Notes under the pieces: generated by a model
Told to the model about the DNA's origin: nothing
What the model saw: only the letters and a program-made list of their open reading frames with translations
Database searches by the model: none
Shown here: one piece after another, positions 1 through 7,981 of the stretch
Numbering within the stretch: position 1 is the first letter of the stretch
Layout: each line of letters begins with the position of its first letter
From: Actinomarinicola tropica
GTDB taxonomy: Bacteria > Actinomycetota > Acidimicrobiia > Acidimicrobiales > SKKL01
Assembly (NCBI RefSeq): GCF_009650215.1
Contig: NZ_CP045851.1
Coordinates: 1,341,189-1,405,188, forward strand
Direction: 5' to 3'
Length of the DNA: 64,000 nt
Position numbers and translations under genes: made by a program

Positions 1-101
1 CGCGCGCGGTCCAGCACGAGATCGACCACCTGGACGGGCACCTCTTCCTCGACCGCGTGGTCGCGGCGGACCGCGTGTTCCCCCGGCGCGTCTACCGCTA
101 G
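1..101 (+). CDS. def: Peptide deformylase, C-terminal end (partial)
   Basis: The 5' part lies outside the window. The last 32 residues are readable in the frame starting at base 3 and end at a TAG (99-101). They contain QHEIDHLDG, the third conserved motif of peptide deformylase, in which the two histidines of HExxH bind the catalytic metal and the glutamate is the general base. The enzyme removes the N-formyl group from nascent proteins in the cytoplasm. The motif is nearly diagnostic, but the other two PDF motifs cannot be seen here. Confidence 0.85.
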   Translation, partial: RAVQHEIDHLDGHLFLDRVVAADRVFPRRVYR

Positions 102-104
102 ACG

Positions 105-110
105 TACACT
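105..110 (+). promoter_or_regulatory. Candidate -10 element TACACT (leaderless)
   Basis: TACACT lies 3 bases after the def stop and ends 6 bases before the GTG at 117. No Shine-Dalgarno sequence fits in between. Transcription would start at or next to the start codon, giving a leaderless mRNA. Confidence 0.5.
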
Positions 111-116
111 TCGCCG

Positions 117-749
117 GTGGCGTTCCCCGAGGACTACCTCCATCCGAACGAGGAGCTCATCCTCGACCTCAAGCCGCACTGGTTCCGCCTCGTGCTGCCC
201 GCCGGGGCTCTCGTCGTGGCGCTCCTGGTCGGCCTCGTCGTCGTGCTCAACGAGGTCCACGCCGTCGTCAACCTCGCGGTGGGGGTCCTCCTCATCGCCG
301 CCGTGGCGTGGTTCGGCGTCGAGTACGCCCGGTGGGTCAGCACCCACTTCGTGCTCACCTCCGACCGCGTCATCCACCGGTCGGGGATCATCAGCCGCGA
401 GGGCATCGAGATCCCGCTCGAGCGGATCAACACGGTCTTCTCCTCGCAATCCGTCTTCGAGCGCATGATCGGCGCCGGCGACCTCGTCATCGAGTCGGCA
501 TCGACCGAGGGGCGCCAGGAGTTCAACGACATGCGCAAGCCGGGCTCGATCCAGAACGAGATCTACGTCGCCATGGAGGAGAACGAGAACCGCAAGTTCG
601 ACCGCATCGGTCGGGGCGGTGCGCCGGCGCCCGCGGCGGCCCCGTCGATCGCCGAGCAGATCGAGCAGCTCGACTCGCTCCGCCAGCGGGGGCTGATCTC
701 CGAGGAGGAGTTCACCCGCAAGAAGTCGGAGCTGCTCGACCGCATGTGA
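117..749 (+). CDS. Membrane PH-domain protein with C-terminal SHOCT domain
   Basis: A 210-residue membrane protein of unknown function. Two hydrophobic segments (about residues 25-45 and 50-68) are followed by a bacterial PH-like domain (DUF304/bPH_2 type, about 75-150). The tail, about residues 178-210 around LRQRGLISEEEF, matches the SHOCT short C-terminal domain, a probable oligomerisation element. GTG 117 is chosen because a TACACT hexamer ends 6 bases upstream and no ribosome-binding site is present. It lies between def and an ABC exporter operon. The family assignment rests on visible pattern; no substrate or partner can be named. Confidence 0.8.
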   Translation: MAFPEDYLHPNEELILDLKPHWFRLVLPAGALVVALLVGLVVVLNEVHAVVNLAVGVLLIAAVAWFGVEYARWVSTHFVLTSDRVIHRSGIISREGIEIPLERINTVFSSQSVFERMIGAGDLVIESASTEGRQEFNDMRKPGSIQNEIYVAMEENENRKFDRIGRGGAPAPAAAPSIAEQIEQLDSLRQRGLISEEEFTRKKSELLDRM

Positions 750-752
750 GCT

Positions 753-758
753 AGCGTC
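753..758 (+). promoter_or_regulatory. Candidate -10 element TAGCGT for the ABC exporter operon
   Basis: TAGCGT lies 4 bases after the stop of the PH protein. The expected transcript would have a leader of roughly 30 bases before GTG 798, containing the hairpin at 764-784 and a GGGAGGGGG Shine-Dalgarno-like stretch. Confidence 0.4.
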
Positions 759-763
759 ACCGA

Positions 764-784
764 CCCCCGCGCCGACCGCGGGGG
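764..784 (+). other. Perfect 8-bp stem-loop in the leader of the ABC operon
   Basis: CCCCCGCG (764-771) and CGCGGGGG (777-784) flank the 5-base loop CCGAC. The 3' arm runs into the purine-rich stretch that serves as ribosome-binding site for GTG 798. Folding could therefore limit translation, or the hairpin could end read-through from upstream; it has no T-tract. Confidence 0.45.
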
Positions 785-797
785 AGGGGGCGTCGGA

Positions 798-1595
798 GTG
801 CGACTGTGGTTCGAGGTGGCGCGGCGCAGCTTCCGGAGGTGGTCGACCTACCGGGTGGCGACGGCCGCGGGCGTGTTCACCAACACCGCCTTCGGGTACC
901 TGCGCGCCTACATCCTCATCGCCGTCGCCGCCGCGGGCGGGGCGGCGGCCACCGGCTGGGACGAGGCCACGCTCGTCACCTTCGCCTTCATCACCCAGGC
1001 GCTGCTCGCAGGTACGGGGGCGTTCGGTGAGTCGGAGCTGGCCGAGCGGGTGCGCACCGGCGACGTGGTCGTCGACATGTACCGGCCGGTGGACCTCCAG
1101 GCGTGGTGGCTCGCCTCCTGGCTCGGCCGCTCGTCCTTCACGTTCCTCGCGCGCGGCATCCCGCCGGTGCTGCTCGGTGCCGTCGTCTTCGACCTCGTCG
1201 TCCCGACGACGGTGGTCGGGTGGCTGGCGTTCCTCGTCTCGGTCCTCCTCGCCTCGCTGGTCGGCTTCGCCCTCCGCTTCGGCGTGAACCTCACGGCCTT
1301 CTGGCTGCTCGACAACCGGGGGCTCGACCAGCTGGTGACGCTGGTGCTGACGTTCTTCGGCGGGCTGCTCCTCCCCGTCGTGCTCTTCCCCAGCTGGCTG
1401 GAGTCGGTGGCGCGCGCTCTGCCCTTCGCGGCGATGGTGCAGATCCCGGCCGAGGTGTTCATGGGGCGCCACGAGGGCGCATCCGAGCTGGCGGCGGCGC
1501 TCGGGTCCCAGCTCGGGTGGTTCCTGGCCCTCGGGCTCGTCGGCCGGATGCTGCTCTCGGCGGCGACGCGCAAGGTCGTGATCCAGGGTGGGTGA
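798..1595 (+). CDS. ABC-2 type exporter permease, first subunit
   Basis: A 265-residue integral membrane protein with about six hydrophobic segments and a short charged N-terminus (RRSFRRWSTYR) before the first. It resembles the ABC-2 permeases of the ABC2_membrane_6 group, which occur as adjacent pairs with one ATPase, as here. GTG 798 follows a strong purine-rich ribosome-binding region. The gene overlaps the second permease by 8 bases, indicating translational coupling. Together with the two following genes it should form a plasma-membrane exporter; the substrate cannot be inferred. Confidence 0.85.
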   Translation: MRLWFEVARRSFRRWSTYRVATAAGVFTNTAFGYLRAYILIAVAAAGGAAATGWDEATLVTFAFITQALLAGTGAFGESELAERVRTGDVVVDMYRPVDLQAWWLASWLGRSSFTFLARGIPPVLLGAVVFDLVVPTTVVGWLAFLVSVLLASLVGFALRFGVNLTAFWLLDNRGLDQLVTLVLTFFGGLLLPVVLFPSWLESVARALPFAAMVQIPAEVFMGRHEGASELAAALGSQLGWFLALGLVGRMLLSAATRKVVIQGG

Positions 1596-2400
1596 GCTGC
1601 GCGTCCTCGCCCGCACCTACCGGCGGCTCGTCGGGGCCAAGATCCGCTCGGACTGGCAGTACCGCCTCTCCTTCGCGTTCTTCCTCCTCTCCCAGACGGT
1701 CGTCACGGCGCTCGACCTGGTGGTGATCCTCGTGCTGTTCGACGTGGTGCCGTCCCTCGGCGGGTGGGACCTCGCGCAGGTGGCGGTGCTCTACGGGTTG
1801 ACCACGCTGGCGTTCGGACTCGGCGACCTGTTCGTCAGCCAGGTCGAGACCTCCGCCGACCACATCCGCGCCGGGACCTTCGACCAGTTCCTCCTGCGGC
1901 CCCTGCCGACCCTCCTCCAGATCTCCGCCCGGGAGTTCGCCCTCCGACGGGTCGGACGCTCGATCCCCGCCGCCACCACCCTCGTCGTCGCCCTCGCCGC
2001 CGCCGACATCGACTGGACGCTCGACCGGGTGCTGCTCGTGCCCGTGACGATCGCCTCGGGCACCGCGATCTTCGGTGCGGTCTGGGTGGTGACGGCGTCG
2101 ATCTCCTTCTGGGCCGTCGGCGCCCGAGAGGTGGCGAACACCTTCACCTACGGCGGATCGTTCGCCCACCAGTACCCGCTCCACATCTTCGCCCGCTGGG
2201 TCCGGACGCTCCTCGGTTGGGTCCTGCCGATGGCGTTCATCGCCTACGTGCCGGCCGTGCACCTGCTCGACGCCCACAACCCCCTCGACCTGCCGCGCTG
2301 GCTCGCCGCCACACCGCCGCTCGTCGCCGTCGCCGCCGTCCTCGTGGCCCGCGCCGTGTGGTCTGCGGGCATCCGCGCCTACCAGAGCACCGGGAGCTGA
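1588..2400 (+). CDS. ABC-2 type exporter permease, second subunit
   Basis: A 270-residue polytopic membrane protein, paralogous in layout to the preceding permease: a basic N-terminal stretch (RTYRRLVGAKIRSDWQYR) followed by six hydrophobic segments. GTG 1588 lies inside the end of the upstream gene, and the ATPase gene begins 2 bases after its TGA. This close packing indicates a single transcript and a stoichiometric complex. It should form the second half of the export channel. The substrate is unknown. Confidence 0.85.
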   Translation: MGELRVLARTYRRLVGAKIRSDWQYRLSFAFFLLSQTVVTALDLVVILVLFDVVPSLGGWDLAQVAVLYGLTTLAFGLGDLFVSQVETSADHIRAGTFDQFLLRPLPTLLQISAREFALRRVGRSIPAATTLVVALAAADIDWTLDRVLLVPVTIASGTAIFGAVWVVTASISFWAVGAREVANTFTYGGSFAHQYPLHIFARWVRTLLGWVLPMAFIAYVPAVHLLDAHNPLDLPRWLAATPPLVAVAAVLVARAVWSAGIRAYQSTGS

Positions 2401-2402
2401 AC

Positions 2403-3392
2403 GTGTCTGCACCAGTGTCCGACCTCGCCATCGAGTGCGAGGGGCTGTCGAAGCGCTTCGTGGTGCGCCACCGCGCCGGGCGGTTGCGCCGGCGGAGGGT
2501 GGAGGTGGCGGCCGTCGACGACGTGTCGTTCACCGTGCGGGCGGGGGAGATGGTCGGCTACCTCGGCCCGAACGGCGCGGGGAAGTCGACGACGATCAAG
2601 ATGCTCACCGGCATCCTCACGCCGAGCGGGGGCCGCGTCGCCACGCTCGGTCTGACCCCGATCGAGCGGCGCACCGAGCTCGCCCGCCGGATCGGCGTCG
2701 TCTTCGGGCAGCGGACCCAGCTCTGGTGGGACCTCCCGCTCGCCGACAGCTTCGAGCTGCTGCACCACGTCTACCGGACCGAGCGCGCCCGCCACGAGGC
2801 CAACCTGGCGACGTTCGTCGACGTCCTCGACATGGGGCCGTTCCTCGCCACGCCCGTCCGCCAGCTCTCGCTCGGGCAGCGCATGCGGGGCGAGCTGACG
2901 GCCGCGCTGCTCCACGACCCCGCGCTCGTCGTGCTCGACGAACCGACCATCGGGCTCGACGTCGTCAGCAAGCAGGCCGTGCGCGACTTCCTGCTCGCCC
3001 TCAACCGCGAGCGTGGCACGACGGTCCTGCTCACCACCCACGACCTCGACGACGTCGAGCGGCTGTGCGGCCGGATGATGATCATCGACCACGGGCGGGT
3101 CATCCACGACGGCGCCGTCGACGCGTTCAAGGCCACCTACGGCACCGAGCGCACGGTCGTCGTCGACCTCGTCGAGCCGGGACCGGCGCTCGAGGTGGCC
3201 GGCGCCCGCGTCACCCGCGTCGACGGGCCCCGTCAGTGGCTCTCGTTCGATCGCCGCGAGGTGACCGCCGCGCAGGTGGTGGCGGCGATCGTCGCCCGGA
3301 CGAGCATCCAGGACCTGTCGATCGAGGAGCCGGCGATCGAGGAGCTGGTGCGTCGCGTCTACACGGCGTTTCCCGCGCCGAGCGACGGGTAA
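2403..3392 (+). CDS. ABC exporter ATP-binding protein
   Basis: A 329-residue ABC ATPase. Walker A is GPNGAGKST (about residues 55-63), the Q-loop region reads VFGQRTQLWWDLP, the signature is the variant LSLGQRMRGEL, Walker B is LVVLDEPTIGLD and the H-loop is TTHDLDDVE. The roughly 90 residues after the H-loop form a C-terminal regulatory extension common in drug and polysaccharide exporters. GTG 2403 follows the permease stop by 2 bases; GTG 2415 is an in-frame alternative. It energises the two permeases upstream. The context fixes the role as transport ATPase but not the cargo. Confidence 0.92.
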   Translation: MSAPVSDLAIECEGLSKRFVVRHRAGRLRRRRVEVAAVDDVSFTVRAGEMVGYLGPNGAGKSTTIKMLTGILTPSGGRVATLGLTPIERRTELARRIGVVFGQRTQLWWDLPLADSFELLHHVYRTERARHEANLATFVDVLDMGPFLATPVRQLSLGQRMRGELTAALLHDPALVVLDEPTIGLDVVSKQAVRDFLLALNRERGTTVLLTTHDLDDVERLCGRMMIIDHGRVIHDGAVDAFKATYGTERTVVVDLVEPGPALEVAGARVTRVDGPRQWLSFDRREVTAAQVVAAIVARTSIQDLSIEEPAIEELVRRVYTAFPAPSDG

Positions 3393-3425
3393 TCGCCGCG
3401 GGCGCGGCTCACAGGAGGTACCCAG

Positions 3426-3953
3426 ATGGCAAAGGTCGCGATCGTCCTCGGACCGGACTTCGAGGACGTCGAGTTCGAGCAGCCGAGGACGCAGCTCGCC
3501 GAGCGGGGGCACGAGGTCGTGGTCGTCGGCACGTCGACCGACGAGGAGCTCACGGGCAAGAAGGGCGAGGTCACCTTCACGCCCGACGTCGCGGTCGGCG
3601 ACGTCTCGGCCAGGGACTTCGACGCCCTCGTGGTGCCGGGGGGCTACTCCCCGGACCACCTGCGGACCGACGAGGACGTCGTCCGGTTCGTCAAGGCCTT
3701 CGGCGACCTGGAGCGACCGATCGCCGCGATCTGCCACGCCGGGAGCCTGCTCATCGAGGCCGGGCTGGTGTCCGGCCGGACGATGACCTCGTGGCCGTCG
3801 ATCCGCACCGATCTCGTCAACGCCGGCGCGGCCTGGGTCGACCAGGAGGTCGTCGTCGACGGACGACTCGTCACGTCCCGCAACCCCGATGATCTCCCGG
3901 CGTTCATCGACGCCGTCGACCACCAGCTGCAGGGCGCCGGCGTCTCGGCCTGA
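3426..3953 (+). CDS. DJ-1/PfpI family protein (type 1 glutamine amidotransferase-like)
   Basis: A 175-residue cytoplasmic protein of the DJ-1/PfpI superfamily. The nucleophile elbow AICHAG places the reactive cysteine at about residue 103 with His104 next to it, and the conserved acidic residue near the N-terminus lies in DFEDVE. ATG 3426 follows a good ribosome-binding site (AGGAGGT, 3413-3419). Members include the YhbO/YraA/PfpI stress proteins, described as proteases, chaperones or deglycases, so the exact activity is uncertain. It is convergent with the next gene, with only 4 bases between the stops. Confidence 0.9.
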   Translation: MAKVAIVLGPDFEDVEFEQPRTQLAERGHEVVVVGTSTDEELTGKKGEVTFTPDVAVGDVSARDFDALVVPGGYSPDHLRTDEDVVRFVKAFGDLERPIAAICHAGSLLIEAGLVSGRTMTSWPSIRTDLVNAGAAWVDQEVVVDGRLVTSRNPDDLPAFIDAVDHQLQGAGVSA

Positions 3954-3957
3954 CCGC

Positions 3958-4857
3958 TCAGTCCATCGACTCGATCGCCTGGGCCATGAGCTCCAGGTGG
4001 CCGAGCTGCCAGGGGGCGCGCATCGCGAGGTTGATCTGCTGGGCACCGGCCTCCACGTAGCGGTGCAGGTGCTCGACCATCTGCTGCTCCGAGCCCATGA
4101 GGACGCCCGGGCGCACGCCCGGCGCGAGCCCGCCGAACTGCTCCTGGAGGTCCTCCTCGGTGGGGCAGAGCCCGACGTTGACCGCGCAGCGGATGTCGTC
4201 GATCGAGCGTCCGGCGTCGGCGGCGTGGCCGGCCAGCACCTCGCGCTTGCGTGCGAACGCCTCGGGCGAGGGGAAGGGGATGTTCCAGCCGTCGGCGTAG
4301 CGCCCGACGATCTTCAACGTCCGCTTCTCGCCGCCGCCGCCGACCCAGATCGGCAGCTCGGGCTGCACCGGCTTCGGGTCGCAACGGGCGTCGGTGAGCT
4401 GGAAGTGCCGACCGGCGAAGGTGGTCACCTCGTCGCGCAGCAGCCCGCGGACGCACTGCACCGACTCCTCGAGGATGTCGAGTCGCTCGCCGGCCCCGGG
4501 GAACGGGATCCCGTAGGCCTCGTACTCGTAGCTGGCCCAGCCGGCGCCGATCCCGATGTCGGCCCGCCCGCCCGACAGGTGGTCGATCGTGCTGATCGCG
4601 TTGGCGAGCACGGCGGGGTGGCGGTACCCCGCGCAGTAGACGAGCGACCCGACGCGGACCCGGCGCGTCTCGCAGGCCAGCGCGGCGTGCATCGAGACGG
4701 CCTCGTGGCAGTGCGACCCCGAGAAGTCGGCGGCGTAGAAGTGGTCCCAGATGGAGATCCAGTCGAACGGGAGCTCCTCGATGCGGCGCCACAGCCCCCG
4801 CAGCTCGTCGACGGTCGTGTTCTGCAGGCCGGTGTGGACGCCGAAGATCGGGCGCAA
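3958..4857 (-). CDS. LLM class F420-dependent oxidoreductase
   Basis: A 299-residue luciferase-like (LLM) TIM-barrel oxidoreductase, probably using coenzyme F420. Typical features are an N-terminal strand (IFGVHTGLQ), the WISIWDHF segment, GRADIGIGAGW after the mid-barrel strand, and PELPIWVGGGGEKRT near residue 170. The start is TTG at 4857 with AAGGGGG 6-8 bases upstream. The preferred cofactor (F420 or FMN) and substrate cannot be settled from sequence alone. F420 is the usual cofactor of actinobacterial members with this architecture. Confidence 0.87.
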   Translation of the reverse strand: MRPIFGVHTGLQNTTVDELRGLWRRIEELPFDWISIWDHFYAADFSGSHCHEAVSMHAALACETRRVRVGSLVYCAGYRHPAVLANAISTIDHLSGGRADIGIGAGWASYEYEAYGIPFPGAGERLDILEESVQCVRGLLRDEVTTFAGRHFQLTDARCDPKPVQPELPIWVGGGGEKRTLKIVGRYADGWNIPFPSPEAFARKREVLAGHAADAGRSIDDIRCAVNVGLCPTEEDLQEQFGGLAPGVRPGVLMGSEQQMVEHLHRYVEAGAQQINLAMRAPWQLGHLELMAQAIESMD

Positions 4858-4884
4858 CGTGGTTCCCCCTTGGTCGCTGCCCCG

Positions 4885-4890
4885 ACACTA
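4885..4890 (-). promoter_or_regulatory. Candidate -10 element TAGTGT for the LLM oxidoreductase gene
   Basis: TAGTGT on the minus strand reads 4890 to 4885. It implies a leader of about 20 bases carrying the AAGGGGG ribosome-binding site before TTG 4857. Confidence 0.4.
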
Positions 4891-4933
4891 GCTGTGACGA
4901 TGGGCTCAACTTCGGCCCTGCACCGCCGACCAT

Positions 4934-4967
4934 ACGTTGTACGGGGACGTTTGTACGGTGTACGGTG
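4934..4967 (+). promoter_or_regulatory. Tandem GTACGG repeats upstream of the ferritin-like gene (candidate operator/promoter)
   Basis: ACGTTGTACGG (4934-4944), ACGTTTGTACGG (4947-4958) and GTGTACGG (4958-4965) are stacked head to tail about 70-100 bases before ATG 5036. Two of the copies contain TACGGT, which matches the TANNNT -10 pattern seen elsewhere in this window. Regularly spaced repeats over a promoter suggest binding of a regulator. No regulator gene is adjacent. Confidence 0.45.
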
Positions 4968-5035
4968 CCCCCTGCTGGAGAGACGACCGTCACGTCGCGG
5001 TCGCGCCGCCCGAGCCCCAGGGGGACACAGGAGCC

Positions 5036-6148
5036 ATGACCGACGCCAACGACCTCGACGCCATCCTCGCCGTCACGAACACCGATCGCGACGAGGCGAT
5101 CCACACGGTGAAGGACAACGCCGACGCCATCTTCACCTGGGACTACGAGAAGGGCGCCCGCCCGGCCCTCAACAAGCTCTACGAGAAGGCCAAGCACTCG
5201 CAGTGGAACGGCGAGACCGACCTCGACTGGTCGATCGAGGTCGACCAGGAGGAGCTCATCCGCGCCGCCGGCGGCCCGCCGAGCGCCGAGGGCCTGGCCC
5301 AGCTCGGCGTGGACGTCTCCCGCACCTCGCTCGCCAAGTGGGGCGAGAAGGAGTGGATGCAGTGGGCCGTCTACAACCAGAACTGGAGCCTCTCCCAGTT
5401 CATGCACGGTGAGCAGGGCGCGCTGATCTGCACGGCGAAGATCGTCGAGACCGTCCCCTGGATCGATGCCAAGTACTACGCGGCCACCCAGGTGATGGAC
5501 GAGGCCCGCCACGTGGAGGTGTTCGCCAAGTACCTCGACGACAAGCTCTCGGGGCACTTCCCGATCAACTCCCACCTGCGCGCGCTGCTCGACGACATCA
5601 TCAACGACAGCCGCTGGGACATGACCTACCTCGGCATGCAGATCATGGTCGAGGGCCTCGCCCTGGCGGCGTTCGGCGTCGCGCAGCAGACCACCGCCGA
5701 CCCGTTGCTCAAGCAGCTGCTGCGCTACGTCATGAGCGACGAGGCCCGCCACGTGGCCTTCGGCGTGCTGTCCCTGAAGGAGTTCTACGAGGGCCTCAGC
5801 GACGCCGAGATGATGGACCGCCAGGAGTTCGCCTACGAGGCGGCGATCCGCATGCGCAACCGCTTCCTCCAGCAGGAGGTGTGGGACGAGATGGGCGTCG
5901 ACGTCCGTGAGGCCATCGCCATCTTCAACAAGCCCGACGAGGAGAAGAACAAGGACCCGTTCCAGCAGCTCCTCTTCTCGAAGATCGTCCCGAACTGCAA
6001 GAAGCTCGGCCTGCTCGACGCCAACGACGGCTGGCTGCGCTCGCGCTTCGACACCCTCGGCGTGACGCAGTTCGAGGACTGGGTCGACACCGGCGAGGAG
6101 TACGAGATGCTCGACGCCGTCTCCCAGGACCGCGAGGCCGCGGGCTGA
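5036..6148 (+). CDS. Ferritin-like diiron protein (R2-like carboxylate-bridged family)
   Basis: A 370-residue helical protein with a complete carboxylate-bridged diiron ligand set. Glu126 lies in FMHGEQGAL, Glu156 and His159 in MDEARHVEVF, Glu206 in IMVEGLAL, and Glu236 and His239 in SDEARHVAFG. This E / ExxH / E / ExxH arrangement is typical of ribonucleotide-reductase-R2-like oxidases and AurF-type N-oxygenases. The reaction is probably an O2-dependent oxidation, substrate unknown. ATG 5036 follows GACACAGGAG; an in-frame TTG at 4937 lies in the promoter repeats and is less likely. It ends before a strong shared terminator. Confidence 0.87.
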   Translation: MTDANDLDAILAVTNTDRDEAIHTVKDNADAIFTWDYEKGARPALNKLYEKAKHSQWNGETDLDWSIEVDQEELIRAAGGPPSAEGLAQLGVDVSRTSLAKWGEKEWMQWAVYNQNWSLSQFMHGEQGALICTAKIVETVPWIDAKYYAATQVMDEARHVEVFAKYLDDKLSGHFPINSHLRALLDDIINDSRWDMTYLGMQIMVEGLALAAFGVAQQTTADPLLKQLLRYVMSDEARHVAFGVLSLKEFYEGLSDAEMMDRQEFAYEAAIRMRNRFLQQEVWDEMGVDVREAIAIFNKPDEEKNKDPFQQLLFSKIVPNCKKLGLLDANDGWLRSRFDTLGVTQFEDWVDTGEEYEMLDAVSQDREAAG

Positions 6149-6217
6149 CCGCCGCCTCCACGCCCGGCTGAGTCCACCGCGCGAGTCGCACCGGCGGTGG
6201 CACCCCACTCAGCTCGG

Positions 6218-6250
6218 ATCGGCCACCGGCTCCCCCCGCCGGTGGCCGAT
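6218..6250. terminator. Bidirectional terminator-like hairpin, perfect 13-bp stem
   Basis: ATCGGCCACCGGC (6218-6230) and GCCGGTGGCCGAT (6238-6250) flank the loop TCCCCCC. It sits between the convergent ferritin-like gene (ends 6148) and the serine hydrolase gene (ends 6268). It has no T-tract on either strand, as is usual in high-GC actinobacteria. Confidence 0.7.
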
Positions 6251-6267
6251 GCGCGTCCGGGGCCGGA

Positions 6268-7431
6268 TCAGTCGACGGTCGCGGCCCAGTCGCCGATCTG
6301 GGCCGCGCCGAAGTCCCCGCCCTGCGGGCCGAGGCGGGTGACGACGAGACCCGTGTCCGGGAACACCGCCAGGACCTGGTTGCCGAGGCCCAGCGCCGCG
6401 TAGCCCTCGGCACCGCCGCCCGAGACGTCGCCCTGGCCGGGTGCGGTGGATGCGTCCACGTCGCCGAGCAGCCACCACAGGAAGCCGTAGGTCGGGTTGA
6501 GCGACTGGGAGGGCTGCACGGCCTCGGAGACGAACGCCTCGCTGAGGATCTGCTCGCCCTGCCACTCGCCGCCGCGCAGGTAGAGGAGACCGAACCGGGC
6601 CAGGTCGCGGCAGGTCGTCTGCATGCCCATGAACACGAGCGCGTTGCCCGCGGCGTCCGTGGTGAGCTCCGACTCCATGCCGAGCGGGGCGAACAGCCGC
6701 TCGTCGGCGAACTCGACGACGTCCTCGCCGGTGGCGCGCTCGAGCACCGCCTCGAGGGTCTGGATGGCCGAGTTGTTGTAGTCCCAGTGCGTGCCCGGGT
6801 CGTGCTGCTGCTCGAGGGCGATCGAGAACGCCGTCTTGTCCTCGGCCTGGACGGCCATCGCGCCGTAGTCGGTCGCCGCGTCGTAGTAGCGGCCCGAGTC
6901 GTTGGCGAGCAGCTGGCGGATCGTGACGTCCTCGCTCGGCGTGCCCTGCCACTCGGTGATGAAGTCCGACGCCGGCTGGTCGATGTCGAGCGCGCCGTCG
7001 TCCTGGGCGATCCCGACGAGGGTGGCGGTGACGGACTTGGTCACCGACCACGACTCGCGCTCGGTCGTCTCGTCCGTGCCGGCCCAGTACCACTCGGCGA
7101 CGAGCTCGCCGTCCCGGGTGACGGCGAGGCAGTGGGAGCTGCCGGCCTCCGCCTGGGCGGCGAGCCGGTCGAGGTCGGCCTGTTCGAGGCCGGCGTCGGC
7201 CGGGGTGGTGGTCGGCCACTCGTCCGTCGGCCAGGGCCGCTCGTCGACGGTCGTGGTCGTCGTCTCGGCCGCCGTCGAGGTCGTCGTCTCGGGTGCCGCG
7301 TCGCCGGACCCGCCGACGTCGTCACCGCCGCCGTCGTCGCTGCACCCCGCGACGACGAGCGTGAGGGCGAGCACCACCGCGACGATCGATCGACGCACCG
7401 ATGGCATGTCGGTCGTGGCTCCGCAGCGCAT
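6268..7431 (-). CDS. Secreted lipoprotein serine hydrolase (beta-lactamase/class C family)
   Basis: A 387-residue putative lipoprotein. The signal peptide (about residues 9-29) ends in a lipobox with Cys30 (LVVAGC), followed by a Thr-rich linker to about residue 65. The catalytic domain carries SVTK (Ser129-Lys132), the SxxK nucleophile motif of class C beta-lactamases and DD-peptidases, and YNN (Tyr218-Asn220) as the YxN motif. The domain is close to 6-aminohexanoate-dimer hydrolase/esterase relatives, so a true beta-lactamase role is not implied. ATG 7431 is supported by a TACCCT -10 hexamer 8 bases upstream; ATG 7407 is an alternative. Confidence 0.87.
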   Translation of the reverse strand: MRCGATTDMPSVRRSIVAVVLALTLVVAGCSDDGGGDDVGGSGDAAPETTTSTAAETTTTTVDERPWPTDEWPTTTPADAGLEQADLDRLAAQAEAGSSHCLAVTRDGELVAEWYWAGTDETTERESWSVTKSVTATLVGIAQDDGALDIDQPASDFITEWQGTPSEDVTIRQLLANDSGRYYDAATDYGAMAVQAEDKTAFSIALEQQHDPGTHWDYNNSAIQTLEAVLERATGEDVVEFADERLFAPLGMESELTTDAAGNALVFMGMQTTCRDLARFGLLYLRGGEWQGEQILSEAFVSEAVQPSQSLNPTYGFLWWLLGDVDASTAPGQGDVSGGGAEGYAALGLGNQVLAVFPDTGLVVTRLGPQGGDFGAAQIGDWAATVD

Positions 7432-7439
7432 CGTGGGCG

Positions 7440-7445
7440 AGGGTA
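7440..7445 (-). promoter_or_regulatory. Candidate -10 element TACCCT (leaderless)
   Basis: The minus-strand TACCCT ends 8 bases before ATG 7431, with no ribosome-binding site between them. This spacing fits transcription starting at the initiation codon. Confidence 0.45.
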
Positions 7446-7464
7446 CTGGTGCGCCGGCCGCCCG

Positions 7465-7902
7465 TCAGCGCAGCCGCATCGGCAGGTGGTCGATCCCGTC
7501 CTCGACGAACAGCTCGCCGTCGATCTCGAAGCCGAGCGTGCGGTACCAGCGGGCCAGGTGGGCCTGGGCGGAGATGACGACCGGTCGGCCGACCTCGGCC
7601 AGGGCGGCGCGGATCAGGTCGGCGGCGAGCCCCGACCCGCGTGCGTCGGCCCGCGTGACGACCCGACCGAGGCGCGTCGAGCCGTCGGGCTCGCGCAGCG
7701 TGCGCACCGTGGCGACGACGTCGCCTCCGTCGTCCTCGACCCACCAGTGCCGGGCGCCGTCCTCGAGGTCGCGCCCGTCGAGGTCCTGGTACGCGCAGCG
7801 CTGCTCGACGACGAACACCTCGCTGCGGAGGCGCAGCAGCTCGTACAGCACGGGTGCGGGCAGCTCGCCCGGGGCGGCCTGGCGGACGAGGGGTCGGGTC
7901 AC
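7465..7902 (-). CDS. elaA: ElaA-type GNAT N-acetyltransferase
   Basis: A 145-residue GNAT acetyltransferase of the ElaA subgroup. It has the family's LRSEVFVVEQ followed by AYQDLDGRDLE, the acetyl-CoA-binding strand-loop LGRVVTRADARGSGLAADLI with the R/Q-x-x-G-x-G/A-type loop, and the terminal YRTLGFEIDGE. The acceptor is unknown. GTG 7902 is preferred because a minus-strand TACGCT hexamer ends 6 bases upstream (leaderless), and because it places the protein start just before the conserved domain. Its stop lies 33 bases from the serine hydrolase start on the same strand. Confidence 0.87.
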   Translation of the reverse strand: MTRPLVRQAAPGELPAPVLYELLRLRSEVFVVEQRCAYQDLDGRDLEDGARHWWVEDDGGDVVATVRTLREPDGSTRLGRVVTRADARGSGLAADLIRAALAEVGRPVVISAQAHLARWYRTLGFEIDGELFVEDGIDHLPMRLR

Positions 7903-7908
7903 CGTCGC

Positions 7909-7914
7909 AGCGTA
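7909..7914 (-). promoter_or_regulatory. Candidate -10 element TACGCT (leaderless)
   Basis: The minus-strand hexamer ends 6 bases before GTG 7902. No Shine-Dalgarno sequence is present. Confidence 0.45.
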
Positions 7915-7981
7915 GGTCGGGCGTTTGACGGTCCGATCGCCGCGGGTGAGGATGGCCGCCACCGAGGAAAGGGGATACCGA

